DNA from: Liolophura sinensis
Taxonomy: Eukaryota > Mollusca > Polyplacophora > Chitonida > Chitonidae
Assembly (NCBI RefSeq): GCF_032854445.1
Contig: NC_088307.1
Location: 16,242,001 to 16,306,000 of the forward strand
DNA length: 64,000 nucleotides
Direction of reading: 5' to 3'
A program made the translations under genes and the position numbers. Shown here in pieces: positions 1 to 13,762 of the stretch; position 1 is the stretch's first letter; each line of letters opens with the position of its first letter. Under the pieces are notes generated by a model, which was not told where the DNA came from, made no database searches, and worked only from the letters and a program-made list of their open reading frames with translations.

Positions 1-19
1 AATCCTTCCATGTGCAACA

Positions 20-132
20 AGAGAAGAAGTCAGCATGGGCTGGACTTGAACTCATGACCATGGCATGGGACAGAGGCTCTTGAGTCTGATTCTGCTGCAA
101 AAGTCGGCTAATCACTAGGTCACGAAAGCCCC
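20..132 (-). mobile_element. Family-A-like SINE head, degraded, near the left edge
   Basis: Reversed head and adjacent body are recognisable (GAGAAGAAGTCAGCATGGGC, TGGACTTGAACTCA), then a diverged box A region ending in CCCC. Left boundary lost or outside the window. Confidence 0.55.
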
Positions 133-1805
133 AATTAAGAACTTACACAGTGAACATCGAAGACAGCAATTTGAAAATCCTGTTTTACCCCTCTTTTAGC
201 ATGAAAATATTTGTGCCACTGAATGGTACTGAGAAGCAAAGCGTGCTGAAGTGCACATCAATATAGCCATGCAGGCATTTACCACTATCATTAGCAGGAA
301 AAGCCCAATATTGATGGCAAATGAACAATGAACAGATGTGCTTAACGATCAGTGCAAAGACACCACATCCATCACTGAGTTAACTTGACCTCGTACAGGA
401 AACGTCCACCTGTGAATTCGCAAAGCAGGTGCCGGAGACAAGGCGTCCTTGTCAGCTGATCACCTGATGCCTTTACAGCATGAGATCTGATCTGCCTGTC
501 ATTGTCTTAACACTCGGTCATTAATCAATACGACTGATTTAAGTTTTCACTAACAAGCATCCACTGTATATAAACATGAGAGATAACCTGTATGGTTATC
601 AAGGCTCCAATTAAATGTTTCGGATAACGATGATCATACTTTAGTACACTTGTTGTTAGATAACATTTTCAGCAGAGTTTCCTTAAATATTTACATGTAC
701 ATCAGCAGAAATTTAACAATGTTCTGAAACACCGTGGAGTTTGACTGCGTCAGCAATTGTACTGTACACTGCGCTGTGTGAATGTGGGGCTTAGCAGCGT
801 GGCTACATAATGACGGTGATGAAAACGAACAAACAAAGTGTTTGCTCTAACTTAATGTACATTCTTGGACAAGGAACTTTCAACTGTTAAGTGCCTTCCA
901 CAAAATTGAAAATGACATGTACAGTACATCTTGGTAGTTGACATAAATGAGACATTCTTGCATGTACATGCACAACCCCATAGTATGATATAGCAGTTCA
1001 CAATGCAGGATTGCAACAAATATTTCAAAACAAATACTCAGAGCTCGTTAGGATCAAATCTATCACTAATGAACACAGAGCTTCTACTGTATACTACTGA
1101 ATGACAAACTTCAAAAATCATTATTGCACCACTGACAACATAGCTCAAACATTTCATCAGGCTGGTAAAATTCTTGACATTTTGATGACAATTCCTGACT
1201 GGGACGATTGAGGACTATTCAAACTTCTTTATTACCAAGGCAACCAAGGCAAGCAAGGCTTACAATACCATAAACCACACTGGAGCCCATTATATAGGTT
1301 AATGGTCTGGTAGCTAGCCAGGTGATGACAGGCAACGCAAGATAGCTAAAGTTCTATGAAACTATAGTTGCAGGAATTGGTTTGAACTCACTGGGTGAAT
1401 TATTCACCAAGTACCACCTTTGTTAACATATACACATGCACCACAAAGTGCTAGAGAGATTCAGTCATCCTGTTCTTCAGAGAATTCATGTATTGTTTAT
1501 TGCATTGTTAACACTTTGTTATGTGACACTTTGTAAGTATCATGTAAATACTCAACACAAATTAGACAAATTCAAAAGGGTAACCTGCAAAAGCAGCGAC
1601 AAACCCATAAAACTCCAACACCACTAATGTGCTCTTCCTACCACGTGCACCGTAAGAATTTAACAATTACAAGAAAACAAGTTGAAGCAGACTATGGAGA
1701 AAATGATTATATACAAGTTTTATGACCTATGTTTATAGATTGGCCAGGTTTACCCCTTTAAAAATAGAACAGTTTAAGGCCCTATAGCTTTAACATGTCC
1801 AATAG
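133..1805. other. No feature seen (intronic, AT-rich)
   Basis: No exon, tandem array or recognisable mobile element. Contains one TACATGTA palindrome. Confidence 0.5.
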
Positions 1806-2153
1806 AGTGAGTAAGTGCTTGGGGTTTAACGTTGTATTTAACAATTTTTCAGTCGAAGGAATCCTTAGGGTGCATGTAATGTGCCTCCTTGTTGCAGGAC
1901 GGATTTTCCACCGCTCTTTTATCTAGTGCTGCTTCACTGAGACGCCTTACCGAAGGCAAGTAAGGCGCCCTGCCCGAGCCATTATACTGATACGGGTCAA
2001 CCAGTCGTTGCACTCTTCCCTTCATGCTGAACGCCAATCGAGGAAGTTACAACTTCCTCTTTTAAGGTCTTAGGTGTGACCCGACCCAGGATTGAAACTG
2101 GATCTACCCCTCTTGAGGCGGACGCTCTACCAACTGTGCTATTGGGGCCGGTC
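1806..2153 (-). mobile_element. Family-B SINE, full length, minus orientation
   Basis: Read on the minus strand it begins with a second, different tRNA-like head (box A region near CAGTTGGTAGAGCG, box B region GTTTCAATCCTGG). Its body has ACCTAAGACC and GGAAGTTGTAACTTCCTC, and it ends in an ACTCACTC tail. It shares no head or tail with family A. Confidence 0.85.
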
Positions 2154-2467
2154 AGAGATTTCAATATGGCTTCATATATACATGTAAAGGATGTAATGCC
2201 AACTCATTTGGTCAAAATTTGCAGCTTTTGCAGGCATATTCATTTCTTCACAAGTTTTAGTTGATATACAGAGACATATGCAATGTATGAAATGTTCAGC
2301 TCAACCAAAAGGCAAAATGAAATAACTGGTGAAGCTTTAAATTTTATACATGACGTGTTTCTTTGCAAGCATAAGATGAGCAATAAGTTTACATCGCTAA
2401 GAAATCATCTGGTAAACTAATTCATATCCTTGTCCCTCTCCAATGCAAATTGGATCCTATTATTGAC

Positions 2468-2583
2468 TTATCTGATTGGTATTTTACACCGTACTCAAGA
2501 ATATTTCACTCAAACGACGATGACCAGCATTATGGCGGGAGGAAACCTCGGGGCACACCCACGACCATCTGCAGGTTCTGGAT
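2468..2583 (-). mobile_element. Family-A SINE, 3' fragment, diverged
   Basis: Recognisable by the reversed 3' segment (CTGATTGGTATTTTACACCG, TACTCAAGAATATTTCACT) and GCATTATGGCGGGAGGAAAC. The head is missing. Confidence 0.72.
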
Positions 2584-2720
2584 CTATCTTGGATTAGCCA
2601 CTGTCCTCTTGCAGTAAATGAATTCTATGTTCAATCGTGACTTGACGCTAAAAGTTTACATCATTAAGAAATTAAGTAACTTAATTTATATCCCCGGAAA
2701 GGTTCCACATCACAGATACA

Positions 2721-2792
2721 TCCCCCACCATAATGCTGTTCGCCATTGTATAGGTGAAATATTCTTGAGTATGGCGTAAAACACCAATGAAA
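2721..2792 (+). mobile_element. Family-A SINE, short 3' fragment
   Basis: Contains CACCATAATGC and GTGAAATATTCTTGAGTATGG followed by GCGTAAAACACCAATGAAAC. It lies 140 bp from another fragment in opposite orientation. Confidence 0.62.
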
Positions 2793-5700
2793 CATTACGT
2801 AGACATAACACCCACATATAATAAATGTTCACAATAATTTTGTTTTGAGGAGTTTACAATTCCTTGGCAACTCTTTAATTCAATACAAATATTCTGAAAT
2901 GGAAAGAATATACTTCTGTAATTCTTCAACCTTTTTGCACGTTTGCAAGCATATTCTAAAAGCTTTAATCTGTGTAGACCCATAAAATTGTATTTTTTGT
3001 GAGGGCATGAAAATAGCCACTACAACCAATGTAGTTTTGTCTCCAAAATGAAACTATAAATGTGCTTAAATTGCACTGAAAGTTCCTCTTTCGTGTGCCA
3101 AACGATTGAGGAATTAGGGTAGCTCTTTTCAATGTCAATATAGAAAATATCAATACACACTATGATACAAAGTACAGGTTTAGAAGCCTATTATATTCCA
3201 TACCTATTTATCATCCTACATGTACATGTGGTCGGCTAGATTATCAAACAAATATCATATAGATTTGTTGTTTTTTTCATGAATATTTGATGAAACTTAT
3301 TATAATAAAAGCATGAAAATACTGATAAAATCTAACAGATAATTATTTGCATACATCCAACACTCACAAATGTCAAATTTACTAGGAGTGAATTCAGGTA
3401 TAATCATCAGTGAGAGGGATATTTGTTTGTTGTTTAGCACCACTTATATACCTGAGAATGTTTCATTTATATTCATAAAGGACAAATTTCTTTTGAAGGA
3501 AACTAGAATATCCTGGGCAAACTGCTGGCAATTATAAAATATTTTCTGTTAATGAAAATGACAAATGTAACTTGTTTGTCTTTTGCTCATTGATAAAAAA
3601 GCATGAGAGTTTATGGTACTTAAATCTACAAATCAGTCATATATGTATTAGTTTAATGTGTCAGATCACGCTCAAGTGTACTCAACACAAAGACATGAAT
3701 AATAACTGTCCTGACTGTAGATTCTAATCAAGGCCGTGTGCATGTAAACCACAGGAAAACTCCACTCCTCCCAAAACAAATTATGTAAATTAGGATACAA
3801 TGTACAATTACGCCCTGAATTTCATTTCCAAAGACCTCAATAAATTCACATTTACCTGTGAAAAACATGCACTGACATTACATTGTCTCACTGCCATACT
3901 ATACACATGCACAAGCGTTCAAATGAGGCGAAGGGGAAAAAAAAAAAGGCCATCAGGTAGTGTACATCCCACACTCCTAAAGCCTTCGTAGGTTAATTTG
4001 CTCACTTTGGTTTCACATAACATCATATTTGTTATTATTTCAGTCGTACTTAATGGCATGTATGCGTGCTTCCACAACTCATCGATTTCCCAAGGCACAC
4101 TACATCATGTACATGCCCTCAAAGTAGATCAACAATCCTTCAGCGCTTTCCCTTTAGATCTCGGAGGACAAAGTAAACAGGGGAGAACCCCGGCGGTAAC
4201 CTTGTTTATACACTCTTTGGACAACATGATCTGGATGAGAACAGATGAATCTTACATCTCCTTTAATAACGAGGTGCTAGAGCATTTAATTATACATGTG
4301 CGGTAAATGACCCAAAAAATCGGCTTTTTAAAGACATCAAAATGTCATCAAATATTGCTTTTGGAGCTGACATATACATTTTTTCAGTAGGATGTCATCC
4401 TACCTTCCAAACAAACCTTTAAATACCTTTTTAGGATTCTTCAAATCTGGTAAAATGTTCCAAATGGTCATGTGTGAAATATCAGCTTAATTACCATATA
4501 TGTAGGCTTGATTCCCCATGTACATGTTGTATGGTAGATTTGTTCTATTATATATAATGCTATCGACAGGGAGTCTGGAAGGTATTTACAGGTATGTTGA
4601 TTGTTGTGTGTATGTAATCGTTGTGACATATAGCATGTGACATATTTAGCTAATGAGCACATTTTCACAATCGCAGTTGTACCGCATCTCATTAAATGTT
4701 AATGTCATACCTTGCACTTAGACCCTTAACTACATGTAAGGGAATGGCCCATGAAACGATCACGGAGTTAACAATTTACCTCGCCCAACAACCAATGAAC
4801 CGACTGATACACTGACAGAGGGACTTTCACAGTTGCTTGATTAACCTGATGTACAGATACCATATTATACCATATTGCTGGAAGGCAAGTGGCCTTCAAC
4901 AGTCAATAGACTGTTGCACATGGCCACAGGAGTGTCCTTGATGTGCTGCTTTATGGTTTCACCATGAAAGGCTCACGTACACATGTGGTAAGAGTGAGGG
5001 AATGAGACCACAAATTCCACTCCCAATGCTGTGTTTGAAAGTCTTCTTGTGCTTGAATGTTTATTCATTTTACATTAGACTGAAGAAGAGATACAGAACA
5101 ATACTAATACCGATTCACGACTTTCTGTAAAATTTTAAATTCATGACTTTTTCTTTCACAACAATTCGTGACTAAAACATTTATTCATGACTTTTTCCGT
5201 GTCCGGGCGTGGTAAGATGAAGAACGAGAATGTCAGTGCACACCAAAAGATCAGAGAATTTACTGATCTCAACATATTCACCAATTATAAGCATCCCTGG
5301 TATCAATAAACATCAATATCCCTGATGGGCTTTGGTCGCAGATCCCGTTGATCTGTTCAGAACAGCACGGACCCATGCAGCACTATATAAACCATATATA
5401 GTGTTAGACTGAATGCAATGGAGCCCAAATTATGCTTCTTTATCTCCATGACTTCAGGCAATCATTCTATTTGTCTATAATATTGGTCATGTTATTTATA
5501 AATATGATATATACAGGATATACAAGAAACAGTTTTTTAAAGACATTTACCAAAATAGCTTCTTTGTGGATGCTTGGGTCATGCGAATGGCTTTAATCTA
5601 GATTTCCAATGGCTGGCTCAACAGTCAGTCCCTTTAATTAAGTATACAGCCTGCAGTGAAGACATCAAAGGTGTTACAACTTTTAAAACAGCTCCATCAT

Positions 5701-8700
5701 GGAAGGGATTAAAGTGGGGATGCTGGAAGCAGATCCTAATGGAGTTTCCAGGAACTTTATCAATTATGCCATTTCTGAAAATTTCTGATCGTTGAAGGAA
5801 AGTATACATAAAATAAAGAGGTTATTAACAGATATACAATAAGACTAAAAAATGTTTTTCTGATTTTATGGCATAATTTTTTTCTTGTTTAACTGAAACC
5901 ATAATTTTTGTTTTAGAGTTCCTGCTCAATTATCCTTTAAGACAAGCAATACAATAAATACAGTGAAACACTTCTGTACATGTATGAAGGTCTTTTCATG
6001 CATATTTCATGTTAGGATGAAGAACAAATACAAAACAGTTGGCTATCTCAACATGTCACAACCACGCATTTGTTATGGAAAGGATATATAAATGTGAATT
6101 AATAAATTTTTTGATTTCAGAGGTTATCTGTACCTCTACGTGTGAATAAGGCCATGAGCCACAAACCATGCAGATACCTCAGGCTGCCAAGTACAGCGAG
6201 ATAATTCAAACCTGACCCAAATTCTAAATCTTCATCCCACCCAGAAACAAAGTTAAAATTTTAAAATATAGAAACTGAGTGGTTTAAAAACTTCAGTCAC
6301 CTACAGTATAAATTTGATTCACAAATTCCTGCGTGTACAAAGCCCAGCCAGAATGATTTCATTCCAACTGTACACTGCTATTTAGACTAACAAAGCCAGC
6401 ATTGTGCTAAGAGAGAGATCTCGAAAGAAAGTGATAAACCGCCCATAAACTTGAAACACTGCCAGAAAGTTGCCAAGAGATGGAGTTGCCGACGGTATTT
6501 ATGGTGAGTTTGCTTGGAACGATGCCAGCATATGAAGCTATGCCAAACTGAATCTAATCTCAATACTTCAAACTTGACAAAGACCTGCAATTTTTCTTCC
6601 CACCAAAAGACAAATACCACCCTCAATAGCTCTTTAATAATATATAATGTAAGCGTCTTATTCTGCAGGCTGCCGGAGTGCTTGTAGCAACAATGCCAGA
6701 ATTATACCTCTGTGAAAATGTACCTTGACTGAGCTATTTATTGGAATTATTGGAATCGAAATTTGAAACAATGTGCCTTCTTGTCTGAAGAGAAAATCAC
6801 ACGAGATTTCTCAAAATAATCCTATGAGGTACAGAAATAAAGCAAATAAGCAAACAAATAAAGCTGCGATCACCATTATTTCATTTTGCAAACAGAAGTC
6901 CTCTCATTAAACTGACCCTGCATTAAGCTATCATATTCATAATGCAGCCTCACTGAAACATCATGTTCAGGACACCTGACCTGACTTCCTTCTTGTGCAT
7001 GGGTACAACATGCTGACTGACCAACAGAAGATCTTAAAACAGTTTTAAAAGGGAGAGGAAGTAGTTTTCGATTCATGTTTTGCGCAGGCCATCATGTTTT
7101 TACGGGAAAGACGTAATTGTCCGTTACTTTTGAATCACAATCTGAGTGCCTTATTGTAACGTTCGTCATTTTCAAACTGTATCTAATACCGCTTAACCTG
7201 AGGCTAGGGGCCGTAAAGGTAGCCATGCTCATTACATCTGCATGATGCCTTCATGAACAGTTGCAATCAAAGCACGACCGAGATACTTGTTTAATTATTA
7301 TTTGACCTGGAACTCATTCATGGACAAGGAATTTGAACTTTGATATGGACTTCATGACTGTAATATCCACTGTCCGCCCGGCATCATTGAAAACTGATGA
7401 CCGCTTCTCTCTTGTGTGTTACCGGCTTTATTTCCTATTTGCATAATTTCTTACATACATTTGTCTTTGGGAGCTAGTGTTAAATGTTGTTTTGGAATTG
7501 GATCTTGTGATTATCGACTTGGGACACCCTTTACGGACTACAAATGGTATATGAATGTCAGACATGACGCTTATATCAACTATTAATACTTTTAATGCAG
7601 TGCAGTCTATTGTTCTAAGACCACTGTAAATTCACTTTAATAAAGGTTGTATAATTTATGAATATCAATTGATTAATATTTTGAGTGAACGGGAATTAAA
7701 CCCACATCAGTTGTAGTCATCAGCCATTTGTGGCAAGATAATGTCAGAACCAGGAAACAGCTATGGCTTTTGACGGAAAAAACACCAAAAATTCTATCAC
7801 CGTGACATATGGTGTACGTGTGCATGAGAGAATCACTGCAACTATAACCATGTGACTGTAATGTCAAGGCCCTGTCAAGTATATGTACCACAACATAGAA
7901 GTTAAGCCCCAGGGCTTGCTGCTCGCACCCTTAACCTAAGCTGGACTTTGCATGCCCTGTTGTTAATATCATAAATCAACACACGCACATAAACACACAT
8001 AAGGATATGCCTTTCTTTAACTTACCTGCCAATAAAACTCAAACAAGAGGGGTTAAAGAACTGTACTTCATGAATAAGTTCAAATCTTGTATATAGGTGA
8101 GGTGAGGGGGGGGGGGAGGGGGGAGATTTGACAGGGAGGGAAATTGGAGGGAGGGGGACGTGTCCAGGGGAGAATATGTTCTACCCAGGCCACCTACATG
8201 TAACTGGTCAGTGGGGAGTATCCCTGTCTAGCACACAGAATTAAGCACCAGTCAACCAGACAGTGGGTGCCAAACAGCCTCCCGGCTGCATTACTGTTTC
8301 AATGACAACTCACATTAGCAAAATCACATGGCGTCTAATCCTGCATTGAACTTTACCGCAGAGATTACACCGGATGGCTGGTTAAAGCTTCCATCAAATT
8401 ATTCCATCTCACAGGTATAACGGCCCCAAGGATTTAGTTACGCAAACACACGATCTTTCATCCACTTCAGTGGCCATGTCAACGACTGGAGCATGTACAA
8501 ATGGAATCCAATGTTGAGCAATTCATTATACGCTGTACACAGGGAATTGAACAGAAGCGACCAGGAAGGAAATTAGCATCCGAATCTCTTTTTCAGTCAT
8601 TCTTATAAATAAATATGTTGCAAGGAAATGATTCTACCAATGGCATACTGATTACTAACAGCTTCTGGGATTTTTTTATTAATTTTAAAAAGGGAGATAG

Positions 8701-9390
8701 GTTCTAAAATGCATGCATCAAGTTAAAACATATATCTGAAACTTCACCCGATGTACATGTTTCAATGTGTACCTGGCAATCTATAGATTTTAAGCAATCC
8801 AATTACTTCATACAGAAAATACAATCATGACAAATTTACGCACCAATATCCTGCAATTTTGCTACAAACATTTAATTTACCTGCCTCAAAGTCCCCTGAT
8901 TAAAAAAAGAAAGATCACTCTTTTAAATCTGAGTAGAAATCTGATTAGCCAATGAATATTTATGAAAACAAATGCAATATTGAAACATAATGCTGCAAAA
9001 TTAATCAGCATAAAAGCATGCTTAAGCAACATAATACTGTACGTAGGAAGCGTTTAACTTAGGTTTTGTCGCGAAACACTCCATCCTGGACTCATCCAAA
9101 AAACACAGACTTAAGCAATTTACTGGACTTGGGAAGTTTCGTAAAACCGGGCCCAGATGACACTGACCATCAAAGGCCTAGGCTATAAAACACGTTCTGA
9201 CACACAGCATATGGTATCCTTGAGAAACAACAACAGACAAGAACACTGGCCTGATGTTAAACAATGTAAATAAATTGAGGGAGTGAATTCAGGGAAAAGA
9301 TAGACACTAGGATGAAAAAAAGGAAACTATACAGCACAACCATAAGTCATTCTGAACATTTTTCTGATGTATTTTTCGTATAAATTAAGA
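2793..9390. other. No gene seen (intronic)
   Basis: Apart from the G-rich tract at 8.1 kb, only unique AT-rich sequence; open frames of 60-102 codons lack splice or family support. Confidence 0.45.
8103..8160. repeat. G-rich tract, potential G-quadruplex on the plus strand
   Basis: A run of G of about 13 is followed by further GGGG and GGG blocks (GAGGGGGGAGA, GGAGGGAGGGGGACG) over 58 bp, with more than four G3+ runs. Confidence 0.75.
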
Positions 9391-9663
9391 TTTTTTATTT
9401 ATTTATTTATCTGATTGGTGCTTTACACTGTACTCTAGAATATTTCACATATACGATGGCGGCCAGCATTATGGTGGGTGGAAATCGTGCACAGCCCGGG
9501 GGAAACCCACGACCATCCGCAGGTTGCTGACGGACCTTCCCACGTACGGCCGGAGAGGAAGCCAGCACGAGCTGGACTTGAACTCACAGCGACCACAATG
9601 GTGAGAGACTCCTGGGTCATTACGCTGCGCTAGCGCTCTAACCAACTAAGCCACGGCGGCCCT
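9391..9663 (-). mobile_element. Family-A SINE, full length, minus orientation, with target-site duplication
   Basis: The plus strand reads the tail first (tttatttatttatttat), then the body, then the reverse complement of the tRNA-like head. The duplication TATAAATTAAGA lies at 9379-9390 and 9664-9675. Confidence 0.88.
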
Positions 9664-9675
9664 TATAAATTAAGA

Positions 9676-12600
9676 GGACAGATCTCATGCCGGTGAATTA
9701 TGAATTCAGGGTTTCATTCATAATCAAAAGTTTAATGAGGTTTCCATGCCAATTCATGCGAGAATGAATCTATTCAATGTTGTGCTGCACATATAGAAAA
9801 CATGCAATGACTCCCTTGTATATATACACAATGTCGGCATACAGCTCTGTTGTCAGCTGCTGATGGAGACAGAATGTCTGGCTAGCCTCCTTGTCAGCCA
9901 CTGAGGAGATCAGACTGGGCTGACTGGGACAGAATATCTGGCTTGCCCTGAATGGGGAGGGCATTATTTTTGGATGTGACTTTTGGTCAGTTGTGATTAA
10001 TTTTCATTGCAAGATCTGGTCCAAATCTAGTATAGCAAACGGACTTCAATGAATTAACATACACCTCCACAGTGAATTACTAACAACTTTCAAGGGGCAG
10101 ACTGAATTAGTTTATACATACGCAAACGGATTATATTTATTTCCTTTTCCTTAGGCATTTCAGTGAATTAAACCACCCCAAAAAGGGTTAAATTGGGTGT
10201 ATTTAAGTGATTTCAAAACCACTACAGATGTCGAAATATACATCTGTGGTTGGATTGGGTCTACAGCTGTAGAGATTAACAGGTCCCTTGATTGTGATGC
10301 TGACTCGGCATCTGTTTATATTTGAATACTTGGTCACTTTTATGGATTGACACCAATGCTTCTGATAAGTAGCATACAGGCGTAAATATGCTTCTAAAAT
10401 TAAAACAGAGCATACCGTATACGCCCGAATATTTGTGTGTATGCCTAAATTCCTGAAAGCCTAGCCGCACACCCTCCCAAACGTCTGATTTCCATTCCTC
10501 ACAAATCAGTAGTTCACAGCGTTAAAGTATCATTGAGGGTCCAGTTCCTGACATATACATCATGTAACTAGGATTTCGTGAAGCCAGAAGCTCATGCAAT
10601 GGAATAAAAAATATCATGAGAACAGCTAGCAACATATGCACAGAAACACCTCAGATTTATACTCTATACTATCAATAATTAAAACACAAAATAATAAATT
10701 CTTGTCTTCTAATGTAGGCCCCACATTTGGATTTAGTCTCTTGCTAATGATCAAGAACTGTTTTATCATCTTTTGAATCAAAGACGGTGGTTGTTCTCAA
10801 GTTTGTTCAGGACAAGAAATGTTTAGAGAGGTAAAAGAAAATTTACCTGTCGCATCAGGCAGGTTATCATAGGAAAAATAATACTGCAACCCCTGCTACC
10901 AAAGCACAAGGAATAAAAAAGTACGGAATACAATTGTCAGTGATTGAGAAATAAACCTAAACAGGTTGATGCGGAATAAATGTGTTACCTTCATTCAAAT
11001 TCATTCCTCTTGCAGAAGAGCTGAAATAATTACTTTCTTCTAGAATGTTTCTGGCCAATTTACATGTAAGCCTACATCTACTTGTATACTGGGTAGTCCT
11101 ACATAACTACAACGGAAAGGAAAGAATCTCTGCGCACGTCCGCCTACGTTTACATGTATGCACATGTAAGCCCGTCTTAACTTCACCCTCTTTCACTCGA
11201 TCAACTTTATATTTTCCAGGTGTATTACTGAAGACCCGAAATAGTGAAGTGTTGAGTACTTGAATAAAAATTTGGTCTGCAGTACAGTGTACTTGGAAAA
11301 TCGGAAGTCACGCACTCCCTCTCTTTCAAAGTCGGCAGTACCATACTAACTCTGATATAGAATTATCTGAAGTACTGTTGATACCTAAATCTCCACACAA
11401 TGAATGCTGCTATTAGATCCTTAGAGCTTACACTGGTAAGGTGTAATAATGTCTGAGTGTACTGGTATGCAAATTAACGGTGTGAAAATGGATTTTATTC
11501 CTACATACCCAGCGTAAGCAAACGGTAAGTCATGCATGTTCGATGCAGAAAGCTATAGCCCATCCAAAATCTACATGGTTTTGTGGAGTTTTTATTAAAT
11601 CTACCTGACCTTTCGTGTTGCGTAAGTATTTCAAAATCATTAATAAACAGGACTGTACACTCTTATTTTGCAGAAAATCACAAAATATGTATGTACATCT
11701 AGGCCTACAGTATAGCCTATGAACTGAACGAAGAACTTCAACATTGTTTCAAATACATAATCTTCGCTGCAAATTTAGCAGTTTTTGCAAGAAAGGTTTG
11801 CTTCGTCAAGAGACTGGTATCATGCTGGCAAACATATTTTTGTAGTTGTGTTGACAAGCTGGTACATGTTCACCCAATATGATGTAACATCAGTTTGAGA
11901 GAAATTAAAAGAATTGCTTCGGGAAGTTGTAAAATATCATCCATGTCAACAAAGTGTTTTTTTTTTTTTTTTAAATCAGCAAGCGTAAAACTTTGTTTAG
12001 AGAGTAAAATGTTCAGTTGTATGAACAGACTGTAACAAAAGTTGTTGTCCTTGTGGCTGGGTGAAGCTTGCAGCTGTTAGGCAGCCAATTTTCATCCTTC
12101 AGCAGAGAGACGACTTGGCCATGCAGAAACGGATAAGGGAGCAGTCCAGCCTATTGGAAGTGCAACACGGCAGGCATGTCCTACAGCTCAAGGCATATCC
12201 ATGCACTGGACACGGCTGTCCATTCTGACATTTGAGCTCTTCCCTTAACCAAACCTGTTCAAGCTAATCAATCACCAATCAAAATCAGCAAAATCTAATG
12301 GAGTCATATCCTGGCTGTTACATGGTTTCACATTTAGTTTGTCCTGGGGCCCGGATATGGCTGTCGGGGGCAGGGTTTAAAAGCTAGCCTCTCTCAACCT
12401 TAAGATAGGGACATCTGCATGCAGAAAGCATCCTCGGACTTAAGATCAATCCTCTTTTAATCATGGAGAAATCTGCGAGCTATGGAAGATTGGAGAAATT
12501 CTACAGGGAAATGAGACTGCAAGCTGCAGTGAACCAGACCTGTCCACAGAGAGCTCAAATCATACCAATTCAACTAGTCATTGAACCAGCACTTCCATGC

Positions 12601-13470
12601 TTGGGCATCAGGACAATTAAATGACAAGATTCATACACCTAGCTATTATAAGACTTCTGGATAGGCGAGTCTAAAACACCATATTTGTAACACAAACACA
12701 GTGAAGACATATTACAGAAGGTGCCGCCACCCAAAATCATTGCCAGATAATTTGTCACAGCTAAAAACCATACCGGTGCTGACCCACATGACCAAAGCCT
12801 GATGAAAAAGCCTGAAATAGCAGTGACTGTGGTTGGGCTATTTCATGGTTGGCTGACTACAAGCTCACATGACTTTCGCAGTACTCTGGCACCATTCTCA
12901 AATGGTTGTTTGTGCGATAGTAGAACACAGACACATGACAGATGTTCACAGAGCAATCTTCAATGTCATGAATATGGCTTATCAAAAGATTAGCGGAAGA
13001 ATTTGAATATTGCTTTCAAACCCATGTGCATGTACGGATCTGGTTAAAATTAAGGAGCAGCCAGACCATGCAGTAAACAAAACAGACAGGTCAGAATAGC
13101 TTAATTATACTTTTCAGGAATGATGTTACAATGATGTGATCCGAATGTCAAAATTTCACAACATAAAGAGTAACTGCACAAACCGATTAAAAGAAAGGAA
13201 AGTGATTATCAGATTTATTGAAACACTTGGGAGATGATATTGTAATTCTTGATGTTTGTTATTCTCGATCTTTCAACAACGACTGAAGTTTTAACATGTT
13301 CAATGTGGTGATGAGCTCATTCAGTGTCATTAAAATAGTACTGCATTAATCTATGAAATTTTATTGGTACTTTTTCGTTTAAATTCATATAACTCATATA
13401 TCACAATCATAGCATGTTACATATAGTCCATATGTGAAAAATTTACTATAGTTATCTCCAGCTTCAGACT
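9676..13470. other. No gene seen (intronic)
   Basis: Unique sequence. The 12.05-12.60 kb part is somewhat less AT-rich but shows no exon on either strand that I can support. Confidence 0.45.
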
Positions 13471-13482
13471 CATAGCTGTATA

Positions 13483-13750
13483 GTGGCCTCCGTGGCTCAG
13501 TCGGTTAGCACGCTAGCGCAGCATAATGACCCAGGAGTCTCTCACCAATGCGGTGGATGTGAGTTCAAGTCCAGCTCATGCTGGCTTTCTCTTCGGATGT
13601 ACGTGGGAAGATCTGCCAGCAACCTGTGGATGGTCGTGGATTTCCCCCCGAGCTCTGCCCAGTTTCCTCACACCATAATGTTGGCCGCCGTCGTATAAGT
13701 GAAATATTCTTGAGTACGGCGTAAAACACCAATCAAATAAATAAATAAAT
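13483..13750 (+). mobile_element. Family-A SINE, full length with target-site duplication
   Basis: Complete tRNA-like head through (AAAT)n tail. The duplication CATAGCTGTATA lies at 13471-13482 and 13751-13762. The insertion is in intron 2 of the channel gene. Confidence 0.88.
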
Positions 13751-13762
13751 CATAGCTGTATA

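Noticed and set aside
13483-13698. Open frames reading 'SALAQHNDPGVSHQCG'-type sequence here and at 41172, 51932, 55554 and elsewhere
   Set aside because: The same peptide recurs wherever a family-A SINE lies; it is the translated tRNA-like head and body.
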